Assembly: GCA_016713085.1 (NCBI GenBank)
Contig: JADJPV010000001.1
Span: forward strand, 806,001-870,000
Direction: 5' to 3'
DNA from: Chitinophagaceae bacterium
GTDB taxonomy: Bacteria; Bacteroidota; Bacteroidia; Chitinophagales; Chitinophagaceae
Length of the DNA stretch: 64,000 nt
The notes below the pieces were generated by a model, which was not told the origin of the DNA, ran no database searches, and was given only the letters and a program-made list of their open reading frames with translations. A program made the position numbers and the translations under genes. Below are positions 52,652-61,999 of this stretch, piece after piece (within the stretch, counting starts at the first letter, position 1; each line of letters opens with the position of its first letter).

Positions 52652-53014
52652 ATGAAAGCTATACTCATTTTTGCGTTGCTTTTATTTGCTTCGACTGCAA
52701 CATTTGCGCAGAAGCCAAAGGATGGCACATATACTTATTCTATTGCTTTTGCCGAATGGGGTGGAAAATCTTTAGGCTCAACCTGTACAGTAATCATTAA
52801 GGGTGACAGCATTCAAATAATTCATAACGGGAAGAAAAATTTAACCGGCAAAAAGGGGGAGATCATTGATGAAGGAATAATCATGAAACATACTAAGACC
52901 GGCAAATGGATTATCGGCCACAGTAAAAAAGACAAGGATGCAAAAGAAATTGGCGGATGCTCAGATGGGCCCTCTGTTATTGATTTTAAACATAAGCGTT
53001 TCTGGATGTGTTGA
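52652..53014 (+). CDS. Small secreted protein between inverted structured repeats
   Basis: 120 residues, family not recognised. A clear signal peptide (KAILIFALLLFASTATFAQ) is followed by a beta-rich domain: GTYTYSIAFAEWGGKS, STCTVIIKGDSIQIIHNG and GKWIIGHSKKDKDAKE. Two cysteines (STCTV, GGCSDG) and a C-terminal WMC are present. The gene is bracketed by the inverted 62-bp repeats at 52579-52642 and 53124-53185, so repeats and gene may be one unit. No other gene lies inside. Confidence 0.72.
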   Translation: MKAILIFALLLFASTATFAQKPKDGTYTYSIAFAEWGGKSLGSTCTVIIKGDSIQIIHNGKKNLTGKKGEIIDEGIIMKHTKTGKWIIGHSKKDKDAKEIGGCSDGPSVIDFKHKRFWMC

Positions 53015-53123
53015 TTTAAGTTATAACTTTCTACGCCTTGGTTAGTGTCTTCACAAACCAATTTAATTACATCCATTCTTTCCATCCGAGTCTCCTTAAA
53101 AAACGAATCATTCAATAAAAGAG

Positions 53124-53185
53124 TTCTCAGGCGAGTCTCGGCTACGGTCCTGTGTTTAGCCGCCTGACTCGCCGTGATACGAAGC
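53124..53185. repeat. Structured repeat, right copy (inverted)
   Basis: Inverted counterpart of 52579-52642. The internal hairpin is strong: GGCGAGTC (53130-53137) with GACTCGCC (53166-53173), and GGCTA (53140-53144) with TAGCC (53157-53161). Unpaired bases lie between the two helices on each side. Such interrupted stems resemble REP/BIME or attC-like structures, but I see no full attC core sites and no integrase in the window. The rest of the gap up to 53296 contains no gene. Confidence 0.72.
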
Positions 53186-53296
53186 ACTAACCCAACCTTT
53201 TTCACTTTGTTGGAAACTCAACATCAGTATTAATAGAATTTCCTATACGCTAAATAATTTAGTAAAAACAATTATCTTTATTGCAAACATTGCTAT

Positions 53297-54121
53297 ATGG
53301 GAAACATAAAATTATTTGAAAGCAAACAGGTGCGTTCTGTATGGGATGACGGGGAAGAAAAATGGTATTTCAGTATTGTAGATGTGGTTGCTATTTTAAC
53401 GGATAGCCCGGATGCCCGGAATTATTGGAAAGTATTAAAACACAGGCTGCTGAAAGAGGGGAACCAGTCGGTTACAAATTGTAACCAACTGAAAATGCAA
53501 TCGGCAGACGGCAAATATTACAAAACAGATGTAGGCGATGCTGAACAACTGCTTCGCTTAATCCAATCTATCCCCTCACCTAAAGCAGAACCTTTTAAAC
53601 AATGGTTAGCAAAAGTAGGATACGAACGAATGCAGGAAATTGCCAACCCCGAACAGAGCATTGAACGTGCAAGGGAAAACTGGCAACAATTGGGCAGAAG
53701 CGAAAAATGGATTCAACAACGAATGACGGGACAGGAAACCCGGAATAAACTAACCGATTACTGGAAAGAAAGCGGTGTGAAAAAAGCAGATGAGTTTGCC
53801 TACCTCACGAATATTATTCACCAGGAGTGGACTGGTTTAACTGTAAAAAAACATAAAGACCTGAAAGGTTTAAAAACTCAAAATCTGAGAGACCACATGA
53901 GTGAAGCAGAACTTATTTTCACCGCATTAGCAGAATTGAGTACAAGACAAATTGCTGAAACAGAACAGGCAAAGGGAGTTATAAAAAATGCAGCAGCGGG
54001 AAAAAAAGGGGGTAAAATTGCGAAGGATGCACGCTTGAGATTAGAAGCACAAACCGGAAGAAAAGTAATTACAGGAGAGAACTTTTTACCTCCTGCAAAA
54101 GAAAAAAAGAAACTGAACTGA
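53297..54121 (+). CDS. BRO-N domain / DinD-like protein
   Basis: 274 residues. The N-terminal BRO-like domain starts LFESKQVRSVWDDGEEKWYFSIVDVVAIL with DARNYWKVLKHRL (about residues 6-55), as in phage antirepressors. The middle resembles the DNA-damage-inducible DinD/antirepressor type (KPFKQWLAKVGYERMQEI-like, ESGVKKADEFAYLTNIIHQEWTGLTVKKHKDLKGL). The C-terminus is Lys/Ala-rich. Proteins of this type are chromosomal, damage-inducible or phage-derived. No phage structural genes are adjacent. It sits in the repeat-rich patch, consistent with horizontal origin. Confidence 0.85.
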   Translation: MGNIKLFESKQVRSVWDDGEEKWYFSIVDVVAILTDSPDARNYWKVLKHRLLKEGNQSVTNCNQLKMQSADGKYYKTDVGDAEQLLRLIQSIPSPKAEPFKQWLAKVGYERMQEIANPEQSIERARENWQQLGRSEKWIQQRMTGQETRNKLTDYWKESGVKKADEFAYLTNIIHQEWTGLTVKKHKDLKGLKTQNLRDHMSEAELIFTALAELSTRQIAETEQAKGVIKNAAAGKKGGKIAKDARLRLEAQTGRKVITGENFLPPAKEKKKLN

Positions 54122-54144
54122 TATTTACAACTCAAGATAATCAT

Positions 54145-54302
54145 AGGTATGCCATACTTTGAAAGTATGGCATACCTGTTTCGAAGCTGTTTCATACACA
54201 GGTGTTTTTATTCTTTACTTATGCAGGATGTCTGACGTCTTAACGACGTCCTGACATCGCCTCCGAATTTTGGAGTACAGGTGTCAGGACCTTGCAAAGG
54301 TC
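54145..54302. repeat. Cluster of hairpins, including the GGTATGCCATACTT palindrome
   Basis: This stretch holds most of the structure in a 416-base gap without genes. AGGTATGCCATACTTT and its exact complement around one G occupy 54145-54177. TGTCTGACGTC / GACGTCCTGACA is at 54229-54256, CTCC / GGAG at 54261-54275, and GACCTT-gca-AAGGTC at 54288-54302. The first palindrome recurs at 63464-63528. The second is related to 35566-35595. No gene is seen in 54303-54537; promoter assignment for the following operon is unclear. Confidence 0.68.
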
Positions 54303-54537
54303 AGAAACAGGAAAAAGAAAAGCAGCTGCTCTGAACTATGTATGCTGCCATGAAAACGGAACCATAAACCGAGCGTGGCAACAACCGATGCCACCTGCAC
54401 TAACGCCCACCAACAAATCCTTTTCCCGGTTTTAAAAAAACATTGATAACTATCAGTTCCCGGCCTGATTAATCCAATGAGAATGAAAACTAAAAGGTGT
54501 TAGTTTTGGCCGGACTTCCGCATTAAATTACTTCTGT

Positions 54538-54879
54538 ATGGAAGAAAAAAACTCTTCTGCATCTGCCCAGTCAAAACAACGAATCGTAAAGGGGAAAGTG
54601 GTAATTGATATTGAACAATGCAAGGGCTGCGAACTGTGTACCACGGCCTGTAAAGAACATGCCCTTTCGCTTTCAGCCACCATCAACACAAAAGGTTACC
54701 GTTACATTGTTGCCGATAATGATCTGTGTACGGGTTGTGTGAATTGTGCGCTGGTTTGTCCGGATGCAGTGATTACCGTGTACCGCACAAAAGCAAAAAA
54801 ACAAAAAGTTGACATGAGCAGGGAAGAGGCAAGGCAATTGATTCTTTCATCTGTTACTCCGGTAAAAAGCAGCGTATAA
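54538..54879 (+). CDS. 2-ketoacid:ferredoxin oxidoreductase, ferredoxin-like delta subunit
   Basis: 113-residue 2x[4Fe-4S] ferredoxin-type subunit. Cysteine motifs are IEQCKGCELCTTACKEHAL and NDLCTGCVNCALVCPDAVI. It passes electrons from the TPP-containing core to ferredoxin. It is the first gene of the delta-alpha-beta-gamma run (54538-57379). A Lys/Gln-rich N-terminal stretch precedes the domain. The order matches VorD-type subunits of Bacteroidota. Confidence 0.9.
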   Translation: MEEKNSSASAQSKQRIVKGKVVIDIEQCKGCELCTTACKEHALSLSATINTKGYRYIVADNDLCTGCVNCALVCPDAVITVYRTKAKKQKVDMSREEARQLILSSVTPVKSSV

Positions 54880-54909
54880 GTCTGCCATTAATCATCCACA
54901 CATCAATAC

Positions 54910-55973
54910 ATGGAAACAAAACTGATGAAAGGAAATGAAGCACTCGCCGAAGCGGCCATACAGGCTGGCTGCGATGCGTACTTCGGCTATCCCATCACCC
55001 CGCAATCTGAAGTGCTGGAATACCTCGCAAGAGAAATGCCCAAGTACAACCGCATTGTAATGCAGGCAGAAAGTGAAGTGGCTTCCATCAACATGGTATA
55101 TGGTGCTGCCGGTGCAGGTTTCAGAGCCATGACGAGTTCTTCATCACCGGGTTTCAGTTTAATGCAGGAAGGGATTTCTTATATGGCAGGTGCAGAGTTG
55201 CCCTGTTTGCTTGTGAATGTAAACCGTGCAGGACCCGGACTTGGAACCATACAACCCGGACAGGGTGATTATTTTCAATCAACCAAAGGTGGTGGTCATG
55301 GTGATTACCGGTTGATTGTATTAGCGCCTTCTTCCGTTCAGGAAATGGCTGACTTTGTTTTTCTTGGTTTTGATTTAGCAGATAAATACCGCAATCCTGT
55401 TTTGATTTTATCGGATGGTGCGATTGGACAGATGATGGAGAAGGTGACCTTTGGTCATCACATCATCAACAAAACAGAAAAGCCATGGGCAACTGTTGGT
55501 AAACCCAAAACAAGAAAAAGAAATTATATCACATCGCTTCATATTCAACCCGAAGAAATGGAGCAGCACAATATTAAACTGCAGAAAAATTTGATACCAT
55601 CCGTAGTAACGAAGTTCGTTTTGAAGAAACCAATACAACTGACGCTGATTATGTTTTGGTAGCATATGGATTGAGTGCAAGGATCTGTCACAAAGCGATG
55701 GACCTGTGCAGGCAGAAAGGATTGAAGGTTGGTTTGTTCCGCCCTGTTACATTGTTCCCTTTTCCGTATGATGCATTAAACAAACTGGCAGATAATACAA
55801 AAATGATGATGAGTGTTGAACTCAGCAGCGGACAAATGATTGAAGATGTAAAACTTGCGGTGAATGGAAAAGCTCCTGTTGAGTTTTACGGAAGAATGGG
55901 TGGCATGATTCCCACACCCGAAGAAATTGTACAGCATCTTGAACAACTAATTGAACCAGCTTATGCAAACTGA
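54910..55973 (+). CDS. vorB: 2-ketoacid:ferredoxin oxidoreductase alpha subunit, VorB type (one-base frameshift)
   Basis: Pyrimidine-binding/transketolase-like subunit of a branched-chain 2-ketoacid:ferredoxin oxidoreductase. The N-terminal part reads METKLMKGNEALAEAAIQAG with FGYPITPQSEVLEYLA, QAESEVASINMVYGAAGAG, MTSSSSPGFSLMQEGISY and GPGLGTIQPGQGDYFQSTKG. These are close to Bacteroidota VorB proteins as I know them. The frame breaks at the A-run 55585-55589; one more A gives LQKKFDTIRSNEVRFEET and joins to VLVAYGLSARICHKAM. The joined protein has about 354 residues, the usual length. The substrate class is inferred from similarity. Confidence 0.88.
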
Positions 55974-56790
55974 AGAACTATCCGGTATAAAAATAAATAC
56001 TCTTCCGGCTCTTGCATGCAATCCCGAAGAGGAATATGAACTGGTGTATCACCGTCCAACAACAATGGTTGATACAACCATGCATTATTGTCCGGGCTGT
56101 GCACACAGTTTAGTACATAAACTGATTATGGAGGTAGTGGAAGAAATGGATATACAGGGAAAAACAGTTGGTGTTGCTCCTGTTGGCTGTTCGGTATTTG
56201 CTTATGATTACATGGATATTGATATGCAGGAAGCAGCGCATGGCCGTGCCTGTGCTGTTGCAACAGCCATTAAACGTTTAATGCCCGATAACTATGTATT
56301 CACTTACCAGGGCGATGGAGATTTAGCAGCGATTGGTATTGCAGAAACCATTCATGCAGTAAACCGTGGTGAAAATATTTTGATAGTATTCATGAACAAT
56401 GCGGTGTATGGAATGACGAGTGGACAGATGGCTCCCACTACATTAACGGGAATGAAAACAACAACAAGTCCTGATGGACGTACAACAGAAATGTATGGAG
56501 CACCAATGAAAATTTCTGAACTGATGGCACAATTGCCCGGTGCTTATTTTGTAACGAGACAGGCGGTGAACAGTGCCAGTGCAGTGCGCCATACAAGAAA
56601 AGCATTGCTGCATGCATTTCAATACCAGCAGCAGCACATGGGAACATGCTTTGTGGAGATATTAGCGAACTGTCCATCGAACTGGAAGATGACACCGGTT
56701 GAAACATCCGAATTTATTGCTGATGAGATGAGTAACGTTTTTCCAATCGGTGATATTAAAGTTCCGAAAGGAGATCAAAAAATATTTTAA
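55963..56790 (+). CDS. 2-ketoacid:ferredoxin oxidoreductase beta subunit (TPP-binding)
   Basis: 275 residues from the ATG at 55963, which overlaps the alpha-subunit stop by 11 bases. The TPP/Mg site reads TYQGDGDLAAIGIAETIH ... IVFMNNAVYGMTSGQ, the GDG-x(~26)-NN pattern. The cluster-binding cysteines are in MHYCPGCAHSLVH plus GVAPVGCSVF and a later CPSNW. A TTG four codons upstream is a less likely start. It completes the catalytic core with the alpha subunit. Confidence 0.92.
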   Translation: MQTEELSGIKINTLPALACNPEEEYELVYHRPTTMVDTTMHYCPGCAHSLVHKLIMEVVEEMDIQGKTVGVAPVGCSVFAYDYMDIDMQEAAHGRACAVATAIKRLMPDNYVFTYQGDGDLAAIGIAETIHAVNRGENILIVFMNNAVYGMTSGQMAPTTLTGMKTTTSPDGRTTEMYGAPMKISELMAQLPGAYFVTRQAVNSASAVRHTRKALLHAFQYQQQHMGTCFVEILANCPSNWKMTPVETSEFIADEMSNVFPIGDIKVPKGDQKIF

Positions 56791-56796
56791 GGAGGA
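56791..56796 (+). promoter_or_regulatory. Shine-Dalgarno-like GGAGGA ahead of the gamma subunit
   Basis: GGAGGA starts right after the beta-subunit stop and lies seven bases before the ATG at 56804. A strong SD sequence is unusual in Bacteroidota, where most genes here lack one. It fixes the gamma start over an in-frame start at 56750 inside the beta gene. Confidence 0.75.
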
Positions 56797-56803
56797 ACAA
56801 ATT

Positions 56804-57379
56804 ATGCTGGAAGAAATCATCATTGCAGGTTTTGGCGGACAGGGTGTTCTGTCGATGGGAATGACACTTGCGTATGCAGGAATGGTGGAAGACAAAGAAA
56901 TTTCATGGATGCCATCCTACGGTCCGGAAATGCGTGGAGGCACAGCTAACTGTATTACCATACTGAGCGATGAAAAAATAAGTTCACCCATTATTGCAGC
57001 ATTTGATACGGCGATTATTCTCAATCAGCCTTCGATGGAAAAATTTGCGGGCAAGGTAAAACCGGAAGGCATCTTACTGTACGATTCTTCTACCATCATT
57101 CATGCCATCGCACGAACTGATATTACCATCATTGGTATTGCTGCCACAACAGAAGCCATACAAATGAAGAATCCACGCATTATGAATATGCTGATGCTGG
57201 GTGCTTACCTGCAGCTGAAACCAATTGTTGCTGTTGATGATATTATGAAAGCTTTGGAAAAAGTATTACCAGAAAAATATCATCATCTTCTTCCTGTAAA
57301 CCGCCAGGCAATGGAAAGAGGTGCGGCGTTGGTGAAGTTGCAACTGGAACAAACAAAAAAATTGGTGGCAGTGAGTTGA
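56804..57379 (+). CDS. 2-ketoacid:ferredoxin oxidoreductase gamma subunit
   Basis: 191-residue subunit of the same complex. It begins MLEEIIIAGFGGQGVLSMGM, the glycine-rich start typical of the gamma domain, and has SYGPEMRGGTANCITILSDE and DTAIILNQPSMEKF. The four subunits are encoded in one run without gaps, so the complex is likely made as a unit. It ends 10 bases before the convergent gene 57390-58783, with no terminator visible. Confidence 0.92.
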   Translation: MLEEIIIAGFGGQGVLSMGMTLAYAGMVEDKEISWMPSYGPEMRGGTANCITILSDEKISSPIIAAFDTAIILNQPSMEKFAGKVKPEGILLYDSSTIIHAIARTDITIIGIAATTEAIQMKNPRIMNMLMLGAYLQLKPIVAVDDIMKALEKVLPEKYHHLLPVNRQAMERGAALVKLQLEQTKKLVAVS

Positions 57380-57389
57380 ATAGTTCTTA

Positions 57390-58783
57390 TCAAAGCAGGT
57401 TCTTCTTTTTCAGCTCTATCATCTTCATCAAACACCAGCTGACTGTTACAGTTGTATTTGCATCACTTTTAAACTGCAGAATGTTTCTTACCACGGTTCC
57501 TCCTGAAAAAAAGACGCCCCCATCCCAGTAAACTCCCTGCACCGGATCTGCCTTCATTTGTGAAAGCAGGTAATGCAAGGCTTTCTCAATTACAGGCTTT
57601 GTTTTATATTTTTCAAATTCACCAATATGCAGCAGGGTATATAATACATTGGCGGTTGATTGAATACGATCAGAAGAATTGAGTTTTTTCCTGCTTTTAA
57701 ACGATCCATTGGGCCTTTGCTGTTTAATGATATCAGCGGTAAGCAGACCAACAGCTTCACTTAACTCTGTAATTCCTGAACTGTAAGCTCTTGCAACGGA
57801 TGTATGCAGATGATACCTGTTAGGATAGTAAACAGTTGTGCGTTTATAATTTCCACTTTTGATTTTTTTGGTAATGTATTGTGCAGCATTACCGATGATT
57901 CTGCTGCTGTCGGTTTCACCTTTTTCAGCCAGTGCATGCAACACATTTGCATTCACAACTGCATCAATATCATTGGTGCCGTATGGAATGTATGGACTGC
58001 TTAATTTTGGATAACATTTACTCACCGGAAGATAGAACACAAGATTATGCAGAGCTGTATGAACTGCACTGTGATGCCGGGTTTCAACTTCATCACCAAG
58101 CCAGGTCATAAATGCACCGCTGTTCTTTGGATCTTTGTTCCATATATTAAACCAGTGCCTTGTCTTCCTTTGTTCATCACGGTAAGAAATCAACTGTGGC
58201 AGTAATGGTTTTGAAACAATGGAATCATTCATTTGCTGCTGCAGCAATTCTGCATAGTAACCCAGCGATGTATCATCAGCATCGTTCATTACGTTTGCAG
58301 CCTTCTTCATAAATCTTGATTTAAGCCGGTAGCTCATTGGCTGCCGCATCAGCAGTACCGTATCTGTTTTCTTCAGCGGATATCTTACCCGGTATTCTCT
58401 CCAGAAATTATAGCCGTTCCGTTTTTGTAAAACTGCAGGGCCTGATAAGAATTATTAATCGTTTGCTTTAAAAAAGAATAGCGGACTGTATCAGAGAGAT
58501 AAATGCGGCTTAACTCATTGTGCAGACTTGCTGTTGTAAAACAATTTGCATCTGCATATTCTGCAGGCTTACCCAACAGCGGGAAGCCTAAGCTTAACTT
58601 CATTCCTGAATACCACTCCCCTTTAAAGCCACGCTTATTATCAGCTTTAAATTGTGTACTTCCAAGATAATGCAGCGTACCGTTAAGCAGTTGTTGAAGT
58701 GAATCAGCATTGGGCGTCTGTGCATTTACTTTATTGAAAAACAGCAGCAGCGAAATAATACTGATAAAAATAAATTTTATCAT
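57390..58783 (-). CDS. Hypothetical exported protein with terpenoid-cyclase/prenyltransferase-like repeats (one-base frameshift)
   Basis: About 464 residues after joining two pieces at the T-run 58422-58426: one more T gives LQFYKKRNGYNFWREYRVRYPL. A signal peptide (IKFIFISIISLLLFFNKVNAQ) begins the protein. The helical body includes NANVLHALAEKGETDSS, YHLHTSVARAYSSGI, IIKQQRPNGSFKSRKKL and STANVLYTLLHIGE. The QQRPNGSF-like strings and the repeating helices recall squalene-cyclase/prenyltransferase alpha-toroids, but the catalytic residues cannot be judged. Function unknown. Confidence 0.72.
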
Positions 58784-58883
58784 CAGCAGCGTTCATGGTT
58801 TACACAAAAATACATCAATGACTGATGTCATCCCATTTTTATAAAAGTGAACAAACAAATCAGCAATAAAAAATGCAATCAAT

Positions 58884-61059
58884 TTATTTCGCTCCCGGCG
58901 GGCATTTTTCTTTGAGGAAAGCTGTATATAATTTCATGAGATGCTGAAATGTTCCCGCCCCTTCACTGATATTATGTGTGCGGTTGGGATAAGACATCAG
59001 CTGAAACAGTTTTCCGTTTTTAATTAATTCATTGATCAACACTTCGGCATTGCTGTAATGTACATTGTCATCACCCGTTCCATGTACATACAATAAATTT
59101 CCTTTCAGGTTCTTTGCATAAGTGATGGGCGAACCTTTGATGAAGTCATCTCTATTTTCTTGCGGTAACCCCATATAACGTTCCTGGTAAATATTATCGT
59201 AGAATAATTGATTGCCTACTGCTGCAATGGCAATCCCAGTCTGAAACAGATCAGGATACTGAAACAGCAAATGCAATGTGGTTGATCCGCCACCGCTCCA
59301 GCCCCATGCTGCCACTCTTGATGGATCAAGATATTTACGATCCTGCAATAATTTTTTCATACCCATTGCCTGGTCACGGATATTGATACGGCCAATCTGC
59401 CTGTAAATACTTTTGCGCCATTCAGCACCTTTCAATGTTGGTGTACCACGGTTGTTGAGTGATACATAAAAATATCCCTGCCCGTTAAAATCACCACTGA
59501 ACATAAAATTATTACCTGCATAAAAATCATCTTCCACTGTTGTTGTAGCCGGTTCACTGTACACATACAATACAACAGGATATTTTTTTGTACTGTCGTA
59601 GTTTTTTGGTTTGCTCATCCAGCCATCCATGGTTACACCATCTTCAGTAGTAATGGTAAAGAATTCAAGATTTGATCTGTTGGCAGGTTTCATTGTTTTC
59701 AACAGATCATCCCCTGCAATTGGTTCATGTGCCGGCAAACTGATGAGCTGAGATGCTGGTGCAAAATTTCTGCTGGTAAAACTCTGTACGCCAAACTTTC
59801 CATTGGGCGACAGTTCATAGCTGTTGGTTCCATTGTAACCTTCAGGTGTTACACGAACTGCTTTACTCTTTCCATCCATTTTAACTTTGTAGAGATAACG
59901 CTGAATCGGCTTCTCGGGAGATGCAATAAACTACAAGTCACCGCTTACTTCATCTACTGCCCTGCTCGTGGCGCTATCGTAGTTACCAACAGTCAGCAAG
60001 GTTTCCTTACCATCTCTTCCAATTTTATAAATATGACGCCATCCGTCTTTTTCACTCACCCATAAAAAAGCAGGGCCGTTATTAATAAAATCCCATCCTC
60101 TTGGATCATCATCATTCCAGCGGCTTTTAATATCGATGAATGCTTTATCGCTTTCTGCATAAAATTCTTTGGCAACACCTGTCACTGCATTGCAGAAATA
60201 CAGTTTGCTTTCATTCTGCTTACGGTTGAGTTGCAGTACTACCAGTTCTGTATTGTTTGCAGCCCATTCCATTCTTGGCAGATAATTGTTGGCAGGATCG
60301 CCGGGTATTTTCATCCACACTGTTTTTCCATTCTCTACATTCACTACCCCAATCTTTACAGGTGATGGTGCTTCCCCAACCTTCGGATATTCAACCGGAA
60401 TTACTTTTGAATAAATACTGTCGGTTGTATTGAGCATATAGTAATCACGGATCTGGTTGGCATCAACCTGCCAGTAAGCAATATTCTTACTGTCGGGCTC
60501 CAGCGAAAACCATCACGGCATCCAAACTCTTCTTCATACACCCAATCGAATGTTCCGTTGATGAGTTTTTTGGTATTGTTGGTGGATGTTAATACAGTTG
60601 ATTTCCCTGTTGCAAGGTCTTCCACATAAATATTATTGGCCTGCACATAAGCTGCTTTCTTACAGTCAGGAGAAAGCTTGGCATACAATAAAGTTTGTGC
60701 AGGTTTATCTTTCCCTATTTGTTTAATGGCATTACTTACAGCATCATACAACCAGTAATCCCCTTTGGTGTTATGCCGCCATACACGGGCTGTATTGGTA
60801 AAGATGAGCACTTTGCTTTCATTCTCACTAACGGTGAAATCTGCAATGCTGATCTGCTTTCCTTCAGCAGATTTCAAAGCAGATGCCGGAAGAATTATCT
60901 TCTGTTCACCAGTTTTCAAATTCGTTTTCACAACAGCACCTTTATCCTGTTCATACATACTGCTGCCGTCTTTTGTCCATTTAATCTTTTCCGCTTTAAA
61001 CTGTGCAACTGCAAAAGTCCAGAAAGCAAAAAACAAATTCCAAGTAAGAAATGCTTCAT
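58884..61059 (-). pseudogene. S9 family (DPP IV-like) peptidase, frame interrupted by two indels and one stop
   Basis: Secreted serine peptidase of about 725 residues if repaired. From the ATG at 61059: MKHFLLGICF continues as FAFWTFAVAQ once the A-run 61028-61033 gains a base. The propeller has NGTFDWVYEEEFGCRDGFRW, and the frame breaks at the GGG 60495-60497; one more G gives RWSPDSKNIAYWQVDANQIRD. An in-frame TAG at 59931-59933 then stands where a tyrosine is expected (GDL-stop-FIASPEKP). The catalytic domain is intact: WGWSGGGSTTLHL (Ser), GTGDDNVHY (Asp), NRTHNI (His). Confidence 0.87.
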
Positions 61060-61124
61060 AATGTTGATTTAAGTAACCGAAAATAATTAAAAGACTGATG
61101 CAACGAATTTTGTAATTTTAGGTT

Positions 61125-61397
61125 ATGGACAATTTTCCATTCAGCAAAAACCTTTTTTGGGACGCAGACACTTCCAGATTCGACTTATATCGAAGCAAAT
61201 CATACATTATCCAGCGTGTTTTAGTAAGGGGTGGCATGCAGGATGTTAAGAAATTAATGAAATTATACAGCAGAGAAGAAATCATTGAGTCTGTAAAAAA
61301 AAGCAGGGAACTGGATAAACTAACGCATAACTTTTGCAGCAATTATTTTCATATCCCAAAAGAAGAGATGCATGCTCCATCTGAATTCTATCAATGA
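61125..61397 (+). CDS. Antitoxin-like partner of the AbiEii-type toxin (DUF6922-like)
   Basis: 90-residue soluble protein. Its pattern, PFSKNLFWDADTSRFDLYRSKSYIIQRVLVRGGMQDVKKLMKLY, matches the small protein that precedes AbiEii-like nucleotidyltransferases in Bacteroidota, as I recall it. The stop overlaps the next gene by 26 bases, so expression is coupled. It is presumably the antitoxin or regulator. No helix-turn-helix is obvious. A TAATTTTA sequence just ahead is a weak -7 candidate. Confidence 0.75.
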   Translation: MDNFPFSKNLFWDADTSRFDLYRSKSYIIQRVLVRGGMQDVKKLMKLYSREEIIESVKKSRELDKLTHNFCSNYFHIPKEEMHAPSEFYQ

Positions 61398-61995
61398 GGT
61401 AACTCATCAATTACTGCAGTCACTTTGTTCAAAGGAATACTTACAGAATTTTGCCCTCGCCGGCGGTACTTCTCTTGCATTACAACTGGGGCATCGAAAA
61501 AGTATTGACATAGATTTGTTTTCCTTTGACGATGTGAATATGCCTGAGATCAGCCTGTTTCTGGAAAACGAATATGATGAAATAGAAATCAGGAGGACTA
61601 CACCAGTGTTTATTTTTTGTAATATCAATGGTATTAAGTCTGACTTTGTTAAACACAATAAATCTAACTTACTGAAACCATGTATCACTATTGACGGAAT
61701 CAGAATGTATTCTATTGAAGATATAGCTGCAATGAAATTGAATGCAATCTGTGGCAGAGGCTCTAAAAAAGACTTTTACGACATTTACCTCCTGCTTCAA
61801 AAGTTTACACTAAAAGAGCTATTAACTTTTTTTGACACAAAATTCAATTCAGATAATTCCTGGATGGCAATAAAAAGCCTGCAATACTTTGAGGATGCAG
61901 ATCAAAATGAACAACCTGAATTACTGATCACCTATCCTGACTGGAATAAGATGAAACAGTTTTTTATCAAAACTGTGAATGATTTCAACTTCTAA
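61372..61995 (+). CDS. AbiEii/AbiGii-type nucleotidyltransferase toxin
   Basis: 207-residue nucleotidyltransferase. The MNT motif FALAGGTSLALQLGHRKSID, followed by IDLFSF, supplies the GG/S and the two catalytic aspartates (SIDIDLF). IEDIAAMKLNAICGRGSKKD and YDIYLLLQK, conserved in this family, follow. Such toxins modify tRNA 3' ends or similar targets and can act in phage abortive infection. Overlap with the 61125-61397 gene defines a type IV-like toxin-antitoxin pair, by family knowledge. It ends five bases before the S4 protein gene. Confidence 0.86.
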   Translation: MLHLNSINEVTHQLLQSLCSKEYLQNFALAGGTSLALQLGHRKSIDIDLFSFDDVNMPEISLFLENEYDEIEIRRTTPVFIFCNINGIKSDFVKHNKSNLLKPCITIDGIRMYSIEDIAAMKLNAICGRGSKKDFYDIYLLLQKFTLKELLTFFDTKFNSDNSWMAIKSLQYFEDADQNEQPELLITYPDWNKMKQFFIKTVNDFNF

Positions 61996-61999
61996 CCCC

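Noticed and set aside
52579..53185. Integron gene cassette with attC sites
   Set aside because: Repeats are inverted rather than direct, canonical core sites are not seen, and there is no integrase in the window. I keep only the neutral term structured repeat.
695..61059. Programmed frameshifting in many genes
   Set aside because: The breaks differ in direction and context, occur mostly at plain A or T runs, and lack slippery heptamers with downstream structures.
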